Assembly: GCA_038503065.1 (NCBI GenBank)
Contig: JBCAMK010000013.1
Location: 1,426,001 to 1,490,000, forward strand
From: Paragyromitra xinjiangensis
Lineage: Eukaryota; Ascomycota; Pezizomycetes; Pezizales; Discinaceae
Length of the DNA stretch: 64,000 nucleotides
Direction of reading: 5' to 3'
The translations under genes were made by a program, and so were the position numbers. Positions 22,764 to 33,962 of this stretch are shown here, in pieces; position 1 is the first letter of the stretch, and the number at the start of each line of letters is the position of its first letter. The notes beneath the pieces were generated by a model, which worked only from the letters and a program-made list of their open reading frames with translations, did not search any database and was not told the origin of the DNA.

Positions 22764-24005
22764 ATGTCTTCCCGCAAGCGTCCAAACCCCAACGCTCTCA
22801 ACCTCGACTCCGACTCCGACTCCCCGAGCTCCCCCCATCAGCGTCTAAAACGCCCCTTCCAAAAGACCGCCTCCCCTACTCCACCTCCAGCTGGAGCTGA
22901 CGATGGCGAGGATGATTACATGAACATGGTGATCGCGGAGCCCACAGCTCCAGAAACCTACTCGCAGCGAAAAAAACGTGAAGAACGCGAGGTACATCAC
23001 CCCACTCCCATCCGCCAACCTCACAAACTAAGCTAACAACACTAGGCTGAAATCCGCGGCCGTCCAAAATCTAAAGCCGAGCTCGCCAAAATCGAGAAAG
23101 AAAAGCGAGAAGCCGCACTCTCTAAATCCCTCCTCGATGAAGCTGCTGCTGCAGGCTCTAAAAATAAAGGTCTGCGAATGATGAAGATGATGGGGTTCAA
23201 GCCCGGTAGTGCGCTCGGTAAACAGCGTTCTCCCGCGCTAGAATCGCCAGATGCCAGTAGTCTCAATAAAGAAGGCGGTGAGGGAGGAGGGAATAAAAAT
23301 TGGATCCCTACCGAAGCTCGTCTCGAGCCAATTGGTGTGGTGTTTAAAGACGATCGTGGCGGTATAGGACACGTGACTGCACAACGGGAGAAAATTAAGG
23401 CTTCTGTAGGTGATGTTAAGAAGCAGGAGATGACGCCGGATGAGTACCGACAGCGAGTTGCGGAGGAGCGGGAGGAAAAGCGAAAGGAGTCACAGTTTTA
23501 TGCGGCGCAGAAGGTGTGTGAGGGTTTTGACACTGAGCGGGATCACCCAGGGGAAGCGGCGAAAGGAAAGGATTTAGTTGGGAAGGAGCGAACAGTACCG
23601 TTAAAGGATATCAACATTCTTTGGCGTGGGCTAGTGAAGCATCGAGAAAGCAAGGAGAAAGAGCGACGGATGCGGTACGATCTCATGCAGAGTCTGGATC
23701 AACCACGGTTACCGGGGTATGACAAAAATCATGAGTTGGATACGGAAGATAAAGTTGCTCTTGGGATAGGGCTTCCTTCGCTTCGGCGAGGGGCAGCGTC
23801 GACGTATGTTGAAGATGGTGGTGAGGAAGACCAGGCGGAAGATGAGGAACTGGAGGAGTTTGAAAAGTTAAGTTTTGCGGAGAGACTTGAGCGGGTTATT
23901 GAATATTTGAGGAAAGAGTACCATTATTGTTTCTGGTGTAAGTATAAATATGAAAATGAGGAGATGGATGGGTGTCCGGGAAATGAAGAGGATCTTCATG
24001 GGTAG
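22764..24005 (+). CDS. G-patch and DUF4187 protein, GPATCH11-like
   Basis: Two exons, 22764-22991 and 23046-24005, with a 54-bp intron (donor GTACAT, branch GCTAAC) give 395 residues. The ATG lies in an ACCACCATG context. The N-terminus is acidic and serine-rich. A G-patch at about 119-136 (GLRMMKMMGFKPGSALGK) has the expected Gly and Met-Gly spacing. A long charged helical middle follows. The C-terminus YHYCFWCKYKYENEEMDGCPG carries the paired Cys pattern of DUF4187, the pairing that defines GPATCH11/CCDC75 proteins. G-patches bind and activate DEAH-box helicases in splicing or ribosome assembly; GPATCH11 has been linked to the spliceosome and kinetochore in animals. The fungal role is inferred only. 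Confidence 0.9.
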
Positions 24006-24343
24006 GAGTTTGTAGGATTAGCAGAAGCTAGATTGTAATATTAGGTAGGAAAACGATTGGTAGGTTATTAGGATGGTTTTCTCGCGCGAGATACAAATTC
24101 TGCAGATGACGTACTAAGCCACTGGACACGCCTAACAAAATTTAGGTGAGGTGGGTAGAGGGAAGGTACCAAAACTAAGACACAAATTGGCTGGACGAGT
24201 GACGAGATATGAAGGACACACCTGCATGTAACTCTTGAACTAGCTTATCTAATAGAAGTGCAGGAGGCAGCCTTTCCCTCCAATCACTGCTGAGATCATC
24301 CCCCACAATCTCCCCATCCGGCTAGAAAAAGCAAAAATGAAGT
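24006..24343. other. Short intergenic stretch
   Basis: G-patch gene 3' flank and downstream region of the tRNA gene. Nothing recognised. Confidence 0.5.
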
Positions 24344-24454
24344 TACCCCAGGTGAGATTCGAACTCACGACTTTCGCATAACTGCATACAAGTTCACCCT
24401 TTCGGGACAATACTTCGTATAAGAACGACACGCTAACCGCTGCGTCACGGGGGT
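24344..24454 (-). tRNA. tRNA-Ile(UAU) with a 38-nt intron
   Basis: Read on the minus strand: acceptor ACCCCCG pairs with CTGGGGT with one mismatch, followed by TG, then D-stem ACGC/GCGT around AGCGGTTA. The anticodon stem TCGTT leads to loop CTTATA with anticodon TAT. A 38-nt intron follows the base 3' of the anticodon. Then come TGCGA, variable AAGTC, T-arm GTGAG-TTCGAAT-CTCAC and discriminator A. Total length 111 minus 38 gives 73, as required. tRNA-Ile(UAU) carries an intron in many fungi. The U-U pair closing the anticodon stem and the acceptor mismatch lower certainty slightly; decay into a pseudo-tRNA cannot be excluded. Confidence 0.82.
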
Positions 24455-25076
24455 ATCTGATGCTTGTTTAGCTTTTTTAATACAACTAGATCCATCAAGT
24501 CTATTAGCGACGACCGCTGAGGTTGCTGTCACGCTAACCAGCGGTTTAGGTTACCCCACTATTTGGCTCCATCCGGTCATTGAGTAACGATCATTTCCCC
24601 CCCGCTGTTTTACGCCGATAACCATGTACTTAGGGGGAGCATAAAGATTAGAAACGTCCAGTATTTCGCCTATCTTCTAGTCCCAGGAATAAAAGCTAGA
24701 ACTTCGCTGAAATAGGACCTCAAATCCTAAATCCCCTCACTTTTCTAGAGCTGAAGCTTCGTGGACTTCACATGTATACGCTTTCTCTTCCTGTAGATTC
24801 GTAGCTAATATATTCACGATGCACAGCTTTTCACCGACCCCCACTTCGAAACTCCTTATTCTCTTCCAGGACTAGGTAGGTTTACTTCTCTTCCCCCGTT
24901 CTTTTCCCAATGACTCAATTCTATAACTCCACGTCGATTCTCCGAGATATCAAAGCTATATAAACCCAGCTGATACTTCACAATAGACCTAAAAACCCAT
25001 CAATCATTCCTTCCACTACTCTACAGCTCCACAAAGCTCGCATCATCTCTTTCACTCTCCAATTCTACAAGCAACA
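24455..25076. other. Intergenic stretch, promoter of the methyltransferase gene
   Basis: About 620 bp between the tRNA and the methyltransferase start. It contains CT-rich runs and a TATA element near its end; no gene seen. Confidence 0.5.
24957..24964 (+). promoter_or_regulatory. TATA box upstream of the methyltransferase gene
   Basis: TATATAAA about 113 bp before the ATG at 25077, followed by pyrimidine-rich sequence where transcription could start. Spacing fits a fungal core promoter, but there is no transcript evidence. Confidence 0.5.
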
Positions 25077-25978
25077 ATGGCAGAAATCACCCCTAAAGAT
25101 AACTGGTCCTCCGAGATCTACACCGGCAAAGTCGCATCATTCGTACCAAAACTAACCACCCGCATCGTCTCCCTCCTAGACCCACAACCCACAGGCACTC
25201 CCCCTCCCTCTCTCCTAATCACCAGCAAAGCTAACTCCTACCAGACACAATCCTCGATCTCGGCTGCGGTGACGGCGTCCTCACATCCCAACTCTCCACA
25301 AAATGCGCTCACATAACCGGCGTCGACGCCTCCACAAACATGATCGCCTCCGCCCAAACTACCTTCTCTACACCCACAACCTCCTACCACGTAATCGACT
25401 GCCGGCACCTTGTCTCTTCCGTTCCAGAACTCCTAACCTCCCTCCCAAACGGGTTTACGAAAGTATTTTCTAACGCTGCACTCCACTGGATCCTCCGTGA
25501 TCCACAAACACGTTTGTCTACCCTGCGCGGTGCCCACGCGGCGCTAGCTCCCGGAGGTGTGTTTGTGGCGGAGATGGGCGCACATGGGAATGTGGCGGAG
25601 GTGCACGCGGCGTTGATTGCTGCGCTGGTACACCGTGGGGTGCCGGCAGAGAGGGCAAGGGGGACGAGTCCGTGGTTTTTCCCTACGGAGGAGCATATGA
25701 AGGGGCTGTTGGAGGATGCGGGGTTTGTGGTGGAGGTGGTGGAGTCGGAGTACCGGCAGACGAGGTTGACGACTAAGGCCGGGGGTGGGTTGGAGGGGTG
25801 GGTGAGGTTGTTTGGGACGGCGTTTTTGGAGGTGTTGGAGGAGGTGGGTGGGGCTGAGGTGGTAGAGGGTGCGGTGAGGGAGGTTGTGGAGGTTCTTGAA
25901 GGGGTGGGAAGGAGGGAGGATGGTGGGTTTGATTTGAATTATATTAGGTTGAGGTTTGTTGCACGGAAGCCGGAGTAG
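25077..25978 (+). CDS. Class I SAM-dependent methyltransferase
   Basis: Exons 25077-25194 and 25245-25978 join in frame to 283 residues. The joined product shows motif I as TILDLGCGDGVLT and the acidic-loop residues in GVDAS, followed by NAALHWI and LAPGGVFVAEMGAHGN. These are typical of trans-aconitate/ubiquinone-type small-molecule methyltransferases. The 50-bp intron is odd: its donor is GC (CAG/GCACTC), with branch GCTAAC and acceptor CCAG, and no GT exists in the interval that would keep the motif in frame. The substrate cannot be told from sequence. The C-terminal half is strongly biased to GTG and GAG codons. It is convergent with the kinase gene downstream. Confidence 0.88.
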
Positions 25979-26307
25979 AAGGTAATGATCGTGTGGAGGG
26001 GATGGATCAGTAAAATTATGTGTGCTTGCAATCAAAAATTGAATTAATTCCAGAGAAACTCAACTAGAGACCCCCATGCCAATGCTCACTTTTGTGCACC
26101 CAATTCATTTGTGTCAAAACGCGCCGTAAAAGAAGCATTTTGAAAAAGGAGTAGTTTAGACACCATAGCCAGGCATCACCACCCAAAGAAGCCACCATTT
26201 GCAGAGGAAAAAAACAATATACGAAATTGGGAAATAAAAGTATATACCAAAGCACTCCAATCCTTAACAAAATCCACGCATTAAACCATTCTACTTCTCT
26301 CCGCCGC
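25979..26307. other. Convergent 3' region
   Basis: About 330 bp shared between the 3' ends of the plus-strand methyltransferase and the minus-strand kinase. AT-rich; nothing else seen. Confidence 0.6.
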
Positions 26308-27598
26308 CTACTCATCATCATCGCCCAACGTCTCAATAACCTTCTCTACCTCTTTAATCAACTCTCTTATGTTTGGCCTCTCACTCGGCTCCACTCTCAA
26401 ACACATCTTCACAATATCTTTAATCCCCTCACTTACCTCCTTCTGTCCAGGCTTCCTCCCACCAAGTCTCCCTTCCTCCGGGAACACATAACTTCCTGAA
26501 CACACTGCGAGCGCCAGACTACCGCCAGACTCTTCAGTCGCTAGCTCAAAGGGGGAGTGTCCATAGAGGGCACAGTATAGAGTGCACCCCATAGACCAGA
26601 TATCGACCTTGTCGTCGAGAACGGAGCCAGTTTTCACGTCGAAGAGCTCCGGGGCACGATATGGCATAGTGGAATTCTCAGCGGCAGAGTCCTGCACAGA
26701 GAGGGCGAGAGTACGGGAGGTTATAGGTGTAGGGGAAGGAGTGAGGGAACCAAAGTCCATAAGAATGGGAGTGAGCCCATCATCATCGATCATGACGTTG
26801 CCTGCATAGATGAGTTAAGGGACATTATTAAGCTAGTGTAGTGGAGTTACTAACCAGGCTTGATATCCCTATGAGCGTAAGCTCTAATTTCTCCCTCTTG
26901 AACACCCTCCCGTCCACTCATAATTTCCGTTGTCATCAACGGCTCAGTTGTCTCATCAGCGCCCGAGCCCTCTCCACCAGTCCTTGCACCAGGGTTCTTC
27001 AGACGGTGTTCATGTAGTGCTTTTAGTCCTTTACAGACACCCAAAAACAGCCTCATAAGCTTACCCTCGGGGAAGACGGTATGGTTGATTAAATTGGCGT
27101 TGATAGCATCCTGGAGGTTCCCACGACGGAAGTAGGGTAGGAGGATGTAGACTATTTTCTGGATGCCGTCATCTTCAGAGTCACGACCAATGGTGGTGGA
27201 TCCACCACGTCCAGAGTCCGTCGTGATGGTGTAGTCGATAGACTTAATGATGTTGGGGTGAGAGAAGAGCTTGTAAGCTTCCACTTCTTTCATGGCGCGT
27301 TGGACAGATTCTTGGCCGAAGGGACCTGTGGAGGAAGGAGTTAGCTTAGCTCAGCTCAGGTACCCTCACCCCTTCGGAGAGGGGTGGAATGGAATCGTGA
27401 AATCTTACAACGGATCTTTTTGAGCGCATATAGCTGTCCAGCATTATCCTGCACCAGGTAGACATAGGAAAAACCACCTTCACCGAGCAGCCGTAGAATC
27501 TTAAAGGAACGATGGTTTATCGTAAGGTTTGGCGATGAGGGGAAACATGACATGCATGTCGTCAGGGAGTATACGAGGTCGAGGAAGTACTGTGCCAT
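26308..27598 (-). CDS. ENV7: Serine/threonine protein kinase, STK16/Env7 (NAK) family
   Basis: Exons 27598-27409, 27325-26855 and 26801-26308 (introns 83 and 53 bp) join in frame to 384 residues. Kinase landmarks in order: glycine loop LGEGGFSYVYL near 36, Lys in YALKKI near 58, catalytic HRDIKPGNVM at 215-224 across the second splice site, DFG at 236-238, and the APE-loop equivalent MPYRAPELF. The substrate-binding WSMGCTLYCALYG segment and RPNIRELI end the domain. The N-terminus (MAQYFLDLVYSLTTCMSCF) has cysteines near the start. In this family these are lipid-modified, placing the kinase on vacuolar or Golgi membranes; yeast Env7 restrains vacuole fusion. All catalytic residues are present. 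An insert before the HRD loop is Glu/Gly-rich. Symbol given by family resemblance. Confidence 0.9.
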
Positions 27599-29312
27599 TG
27601 TGTCTTAGAGAGAACGAGCTGAAGCTGGACTTAACACTGCCAGAAGTTCACGATGATGCGGCTAGTTACTGCTAGATTCCCGCGCAGCGGTTACCGGTAA
27701 AAAGCTGGGAAGAGCGAATTCAAGCGCCTAGAAAGTTGATGAGTTCAATTTTTAAAGCGATGTGATGCGATTGGAAGGTAATGAGAGGCGTCCCTGAGAG
27801 GATAGATGATGCTTCAAGAAACAGATTTGGTGGAGCTTCTTCAGATGCTTCCGGCAGAGACACAACCGCAACGGCGATGAGCTGATGATGTCACGTGATG
27901 GGATTATGTAACGGTTTCTATTCAAGGAAGCAACGTCAGCCACCTCAGCATGAAAACATGTCTTTTCGTATAGAGTAAATCTTTGCAAAGGTACTCGGCT
28001 TGAGACTATCCTTAAGAACATCCTCAACAAAAAAAACTCGAGGCAACTTAAAAATTTATTAGACATTACTACAAGTGAAATAAGGTAACAGGAAAGGTAA
28101 TCGCGGGGAACGAGTAAGGAAGGTACTAGTAGGGTTCTTGGGACGATAAAATCAGTTAGATGTTAAGCATCGAACCAGATGGGTGAGAGCTAGTACAAGC
28201 TATGCAAATAGCTAGTGCAAACGAACATCGTATGTTCATGACTATGGTTGTATATTCCTGGACCAAGAATTCACCTAGAATCACCATAATAGCAGTAGTA
28301 AGCCAAGTGGTAAGCAACTTCCAGATTAAAAACGGTCCGAGTAGCGCCCCACTAGTCAAAAATTCTATCTTCATAGTAATTTTAGGTACCCAAGTACCAT
28401 AAAACCCCTCATGATTTTGCTTGCTCCCAAACTCTAATAGCTACACAGGTCCGAGTGCGTATGTATGTTATGAAGCCAACTACCACCCATCAACCATGGG
28501 CTGAAAGGAAGAGAAATTCAAGATCACGCAAAGTGCTCGGGTAACATATGCTAAATGGGAAGTAAGAAGGGAAGTGCACAGCCGAAGCCAATTACAAACC
28601 CGGATGAAAAAATCCTATCGACATACTTTAGCAATTGTACCAGCGGAAGAGGAAACAAATTAGAGATAGACATTACATTAAGGTCTGTGCATCGAAGTAT
28701 ATATCCCCTCAATCCCGGCGCCAAAGTAGGGCATTTTGGCTTTGTGCCAGTTACTCTTCAGCCCTCCCGTTCAAGGTTTTAGTTTGCCAGTCCCAAGTTT
28801 AGCTTTGATGTGCTTAAAAAGGTGAGACTTCACGTTGCCAATCCAAAAGCGGGTTCTTCTAGGCTGAGATGCAAAATAGCATTTATCCCAAAGGAACAAA
28901 CCAGACAAACGGAGGGCCCCAATATAGACAGATATCTCCTGTGGAGTCCATTCGCACAACGCGTCGCCTTGTTCACTTGCGACAAGCATCGTAACCTCGT
29001 AGATTGGTTAATATCGTTCCGGCGGTAGTTCTAACAGACACCTGTCCCCTCGAATTTAGAGTTCCACGTGGATCGATAAGGACAAAATCTCCAGGTGACA
29101 TTGCAGGGTAAGATGCCCCTTTATCAAGTAAACTAAGAAATTCACAGGTATGATTCTCATTTGGGTGCTATTCGAAAGAGTAAGATAATCTATTGCATTC
29201 AGAACTGGAATATCTTCAAACCTTGAATTTTAGCTTTGTCTGCATTGAAGTTAGCCCATGTGTACGCTGCACAAGGTTGATGTATTAATACGGCCCAGAA
29301 CATCTAAGGGCA
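27599..29312. other. Gene-poor stretch with weak coding-like segments
   Basis: Kinase promoter, then no firm gene. On the minus strand, segments between about 29250 and 28771 read protein-like in changing frames, such as SPGDFVLIDPRGTLNSRG and QEISVYIGALRLSGLFLWD. No splice arrangement joins them cleanly, so they may be remnants of a decayed gene downstream of the orphan gene at 29313-30060. A 75-codon ATG frame at 28555-28782 is unsupported. Confidence 0.4.
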
Positions 29313-30060
29313 TCACAGACCTGTTATTGCCTCAAACTGAGCCGATAGTCCTGGAGCAATTTGTTTTGTGGGTTTATTTGGCCCAGGCCATGGCAAAGCT
29401 TCAGCCAACATCATGTTTCCCTCATATTCGAGGGGCTTTGGCACCGTTAGAGATCCATATCGCATACATACAGGAAAAAAGATTACTGGTTCAAAGTAAA
29501 GGGACCCTTTATGTTCGGCCACCAAGTCTTCCCTTTCCCTTTTCGAGAGCTGGCTTGGGGCTTCGATGGTCCTAATAGGTTTACCGCCTACTAGGACAAT
29601 CCATTTATGGGAATCTGGTTGGTACGGCAATATACGTCCCCATGTACCTGCCTTCAGGATCTCCACGATGCCCTCGATATTCACTCTTTCCTCACGAGTA
29701 AGCGGCCCGTCCAAGCATCCTTTTAAGGCAGCGATACGTGCCCCAACAGGATCGAGTGCTCTGCGGTAGAACTGTAAGGTTAAATATATACCAGCGCATA
29801 AGGTAGACATACAGTAACAATTCACCCCCTAAATAGTCAATCTGCCGTTGAATATCACCGCATCTGATCTCTAAAATATCGATGCGCTTCTCTTTTCCAT
29901 CAGGATCGTCTTCAAGTTGTTGTAGCATTAACTGTGTAGACCGCAGCTGTTTCTCTGCGTTTGTTTTCTCAATCCTGAAATGAATGTCAGCACTTCCAAG
30001 TGCAGCGTAGCTCAGGAATATCTACCCTATGGTATCGGCTCTCGTTTTAGTATTATCCAT
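29313..30060 (-). CDS. Orphan 214-residue protein with coiled-coil N-terminus
   Basis: Not recognised. Three exons, 30060-30026, 29974-29813 and 29760-29313, join in frame with two introns of 51 and 52 bp. Donors are GTAGAT and GTATGT, and acceptors TTTCAG and CCGCAG. The first exon encodes 11 residues from an ATG. Residues about 12-70 form an amphipathic, charged helix (EKTNAEKQLRSTQLMLQQLE) with heptad-like spacing. The rest is globular in composition, with GRILPYQPDSHKWIVLVGGK and a later Pro-rich end. No membrane segment or signal peptide is seen. Regular intron structure argues for a real or recently real gene. It could be the 5' part of a longer gene, because protein-like text continues past its stop. 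Confidence 0.55.
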
Positions 30061-32168
30061 GAGGGCCTTGGGTGCCGATATTCTAGCACTAGAAATCACC
30101 TCTGCTTAATTTCTTGAGGTTATCGGTTTACCGTTGTATGACCGAATGCACTTTTCACCCCAAACGAGAAGAGTTGTGCGAGGGAAACTGGGATGAGGTG
30201 AAGTTATATATCTAGCTCGAGTCTTGTGACTAAATTACACCATCCTGATGACAATATACTCACACGTTGACTAGCCTCTTGCTAGCCTGCTGAGCCAGGC
30301 CATTTCCCGAAGTGGAGTGCCAAGTGGCCGAGTGATATACGATGACCTAATGTTAGCCTGCTACTTTTATTTATCAATTACCAACATCCGCAGAGAGGAC
30401 CAATCCCTTAAATAGCTTCTACAGTATCCGGTAATATCATCTAGGCCTAACTAGAGGTCAAAGTGAAGTAGCCTATAATCGTGTGCGATAGGTATGAAGG
30501 AAACGCTGAGAGGAAGGAAAAAAAGAGACCACAACTGTCATGTCCTCTTCCAGCTTTTAAAAGTGCCTAAGTTATTCCTCTCACAGACCTAGTACGACTA
30601 GCAATATCATCTGGGGCCAAGCCCGTTCCATCTCTAAAAGGCAGCGCTAGCGTCCATCATCTCTTATACGGTTATCAGCATATGTAGAACTGAATCTCTA
30701 AATGCACGCCTTTAGAGACTTCCAGACGTTTTCGATTACACAGGTATCTAGACTTATATACCAGAAAAACTACCGAGTCCACCAGAGAAACTCGAGGCTT
30801 TCAAGTCAAATCTGGCCAAGATTCGATTCCGAGATAAAACTTACAACTACGGGACATCGAAACTCGAGCTATGAAGAATCTCATACGGCTTAGCCAGTAC
30901 GGCTAAAGGAGAGGGCTCAAAACTTAAGAAATAGGTGATCCTCGATATAAAAGCTAGAGCGCTTGCAATTAGCGAGACAGAACCCCCGAAAATTTGAAAT
31001 TCACTACATTACCTTTTCTGACTTTCAACTCTTATTGTTCAAAAAAGGGTAATTAGAGAGAAACCTCTACTAGGCTTCAGACATCAAAACCTTCCTTATG
31101 GGCTAAGTACCCATGTTACAGATTGCTGACTTATTACGTGAGATATTAGCCATCCGCTAGCCAGCGCACTACAAGGCTAATGGGTGATGATCGCTCAGAC
31201 AAGAAAGTTTCGGTGTAACTTAGGTGTAACTTGTTTAGATACTCTAAAAAGGAGCTTCAGAAGTTGAGCAGAATACAATATTCTCGGAGCACATACATAA
31301 ACAACAGCAGGAATTTATTACTATGTAGTTACTAAATAGTGAGGCATATAAATGTACGAGTGCAGAAAATGGAACACCAAACTTAAAGTTCTAGAACTTT
31401 TAAAACGGCCCATCCCACGTTGGTAAGACGTCTACCAATAGAAGCCCCAAATCAATTGACGAATTGTTTGCTGTCTCCAGAACGTTCACCGGTCGGGCCG
31501 ATTCAATACAGGGCCAGATGTGGCACCCGTGGGGGCGAAAACGCTCAACCAAAGAGAAGGCGAACAAAAGGACCAACGAGAAAAGAAAGAAAAACACCAA
31601 TAAGAAAGCTATCTCCAACGCATCACTCTCGAGTCAACATCTGCTCCTCACGGGCTTACGGTTGCACGAGTTTACGTTGATCCGACTATCCTACCACTTC
31701 TCCTGATCACTACCTCTGAGTCTTCTTTGTGATGCTTGCAGGTAGAAGTTAATGTTCCTTTATTAAATCTTGCTAACTTTGTGTGCGGCGTTTTTAGTTG
31801 GCAAGCACTCCCTGTAAGACAGTCAAGGAAACCACCGATCTGGCACTCCACCACATCTCCGATTCTCACGAACTTTACAGAAGTCCTATCTCTAGGAACC
31901 CTCAACGTGATTCATCGGGGCTTACGCCTCCTCCAGTCACTCCTCCACTTACACTCCCTGAGGCGATCGTCACATCAAGCCACAGTTCGACATAACCTTC
32001 AAGCAAATCGCCGATTTCTGTCTCGTCCAGGCTGGTACTTGTCGTGAAGCTACGGACTTTCTTTAAACGTTAGAAGATTTCTTCGGTTTATGTACAACTC
32101 AATACTTGTCGGCCAGAGCTAAATACAATTGCAAACCTATTTGACTAAACCCCAACCTTAAATCCAAC
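30061..32168. other. Intergenic stretch without a recognised gene
   Basis: About 2.1 kb. Short open frames on both strands (for example 31420-31680 and 31736-32047 plus, 31672-31905 minus) overlap each other and show no domain. The last 200 bp are the promoter of the proline-rich gene. Confidence 0.5.
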
Positions 32169-33962
32169 ATGTCAGAGAATCAACATTCTGATCCGTCTCG
32201 CCGGCGGGATACGGTCTGGCCGTCTTTCTGGAATTCTGCTCCAGAGCCCCCATCTGCGCCAGAACCCCTGCCAGAACCAGCACTTTTACTTGCACCTCCA
32301 CGGCCGCCTCCCCGTCCAACCAGTTCGGTTTACCAAGAAGAATATATCCCACCTCATCTAGACCCTCAGCGTCAGAAACAGTCAACACCAGTTCCTATAC
32401 CAGTTCCTATTACAGCTCCTCGGCGCTCTACAACGCTTCCAACCCGTCCTCCAGCTGACAAAACGTCAACATCCGCTCCTATATCAACTCTTCACCGCTC
32501 TAGTACACGTTCAACCCGCCCCCCACGTGAAGAAACGGCCTCACCTGCTCCCGCTCCGCTAGCCCACCGCTCTACTACACTTCCCCTACCCGAAAGGCCA
32601 GCATCAACTACCCCCACTTCAACCCTTCGCCGCTCTAAAACCAGTTCAGCCCGCCCCTCACGTGATAAAACACCCTCGCCCGCTCCCGCTCCGCTCACCC
32701 ACCGCTCTACTATACCTCCCCCACCTGATAGGCCAGCATCAGCTGCCCCAGCCCTTCACCGCTCTAAAACCAGTTCAACCCGCCCTTCACGCAATAAAAC
32801 ACCCTCGCCCGCTCCCGCTCCCGCTCCGCTCACCCACCGCTCTACTATACCTCCCCCACCCGACAGGCCAGCATCAGCTGCCCCAACCCCTCACCGCTCT
32901 AAGACCAGTTCGACCCGCCCCTCACGTGATAAAACACTCTCGCCCGCTCCCGCTCCGCTCGCCCACCGCTCTGCCACACTCCCTTCACCCGACAGGCCAG
33001 CATCAGCTACCCCGACCTCAACCCCTCACCGTTCAAACACACGTTCAACCCGCCCCTCACAGGAGAAAAAACTCCCACCTATCTCCACTCCGCTCGTCCA
33101 CCGCTCCGCCACACTTCCCCTGCCTGACAGGCCGCCATCAACTGCCCCCACCTCAACCCCTCACCGCTCTGCAACCCGTTCAACTCGCCCCTCGCGTGAT
33201 AAAACGCCCTCACCCGCTCCTGCTCCGCTAGCTCACCGTTCTACCACACTTCTCCCACCTGAAAGGCCAGCATCAGCTGCCCCCACTCCCCACCGCTCCA
33301 CTACACGTGCAACTCGCCCTCCACGTAGCAAAACACCATCCACTGCACTCATTCCATTCACCCACCGCTCCGCCACACTCCCAATCTGCCCACCACCCGA
33401 CAGAGCACCATCAACCGCCCCCACTCCTCCCCACCGCGCAGCCACACTCCCAACCAACCCCCCACCAGATTGGGGACCCCCCGCTCGACGGGGCCGAGAC
33501 GCACCATTCCCTGCCCCCGCCGGTCGCCACTACCCAGCTGCCCCAGCCGGCCAACAATGGACACCCCCACCTGCTCCTTCCAAAACCCCAATCCCAGGTC
33601 TTCCACCCCCTCCAGACGTACGCCCGCCCACTTCACGCATTGAACGTGGTCGCGGCATCGTAAGAACCAACCCATCAACTCGAGATCTCCGGAAAATATA
33701 CTTCGACCGCGAGCTCCAAGAATGGCGACCAATCCCTGGTGGCATGCAGCTAGGCATCCCTGAGAAAAACTGGAACAAAGAAGCAGACACCGACCCGAAA
33801 AACGAAAGCGGACTAAAGAAGTTCGGGAAGGGGCTCGTCCAGGTGATGAAGGATCTAGGGAACTCGAAGGAGAGGAAGGAGAGGGAGTATGAGAAGAGGA
33901 AGAATAATTTAGCAGGGTCTATTTCGGTGCCGTTGGGTACTTCGAAACGATCTAGACGTTAG
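32169..33962 (+). CDS. Proline-rich tandem-repeat protein with basic C-terminus
   Basis: Single frame of 597 residues from ATG 32169 in an ACATG context. Residues about 85-430 are roughly eight copies of a 40-45 residue unit made of two halves: HRS-T-STRPSRDKTPSPAPAP and HRSTTLP-PERPASTAPTS. The residues are mostly Pro, Ser, Thr, Ala and Arg, so the region should be disordered and rich in SP/TP phosphorylation sites and PxxP-type SH3 ligands. The unique C-terminus holds LRKIYFDRELQEWRPIPGGM and ends in a Lys/Arg/Glu helix and SKRSRR, a nuclear-type basic cluster. No enzyme motif and no signal peptide. Function unknown. The conserved tail, not the repeats, is the part to use for homology. Confidence 0.75.
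   Translation: MSENQHSDPSRRRDTVWPSFWNSAPEPPSAPEPLPEPALLLAPPRPPPRPTSSVYQEEYIPPHLDPQRQKQSTPVPIPVPITAPRRSTTLPTRPPADKTSTSAPISTLHRSSTRSTRPPREETASPAPAPLAHRSTTLPLPERPASTTPTSTLRRSKTSSARPSRDKTPSPAPAPLTHRSTIPPPPDRPASAAPALHRSKTSSTRPSRNKTPSPAPAPAPLTHRSTIPPPPDRPASAAPTPHRSKTSSTRPSRDKTLSPAPAPLAHRSATLPSPDRPASATPTSTPHRSNTRSTRPSQEKKLPPISTPLVHRSATLPLPDRPPSTAPTSTPHRSATRSTRPSRDKTPSPAPAPLAHRSTTLLPPERPASAAPTPHRSTTRATRPPRSKTPSTALIPFTHRSATLPICPPPDRAPSTAPTPPHRAATLPTNPPPDWGPPARRGRDAPFPAPAGRHYPAAPAGQQWTPPPAPSKTPIPGLPPPPDVRPPTSRIERGRGIVRTNPSTRDLRKIYFDRELQEWRPIPGGMQLGIPEKNWNKEADTDPKNESGLKKFGKGLVQVMKDLGNSKERKEREYEKRKNNLAGSISVPLGTSKRSRR
32420..33470 (+). repeat. About 120-135 bp tandem coding repeats in the proline-rich gene
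   Basis: Eight or so degenerate units marked by CACCGCTCTA and CCCGCCCCTCACGTGATAAAA. They lack stops in several frames, which creates long spurious open frames on both strands. Unit length varies by whole codons. Confidence 0.8.

Noticed and set aside
32662..33231. Second long proline-rich frame and opposite-strand frames over the repeat gene
   Set aside because: The repeat unit lacks stops in several frames. Only the 32169 frame has an ATG, a unique tail and continuous extension through the non-repeat end.
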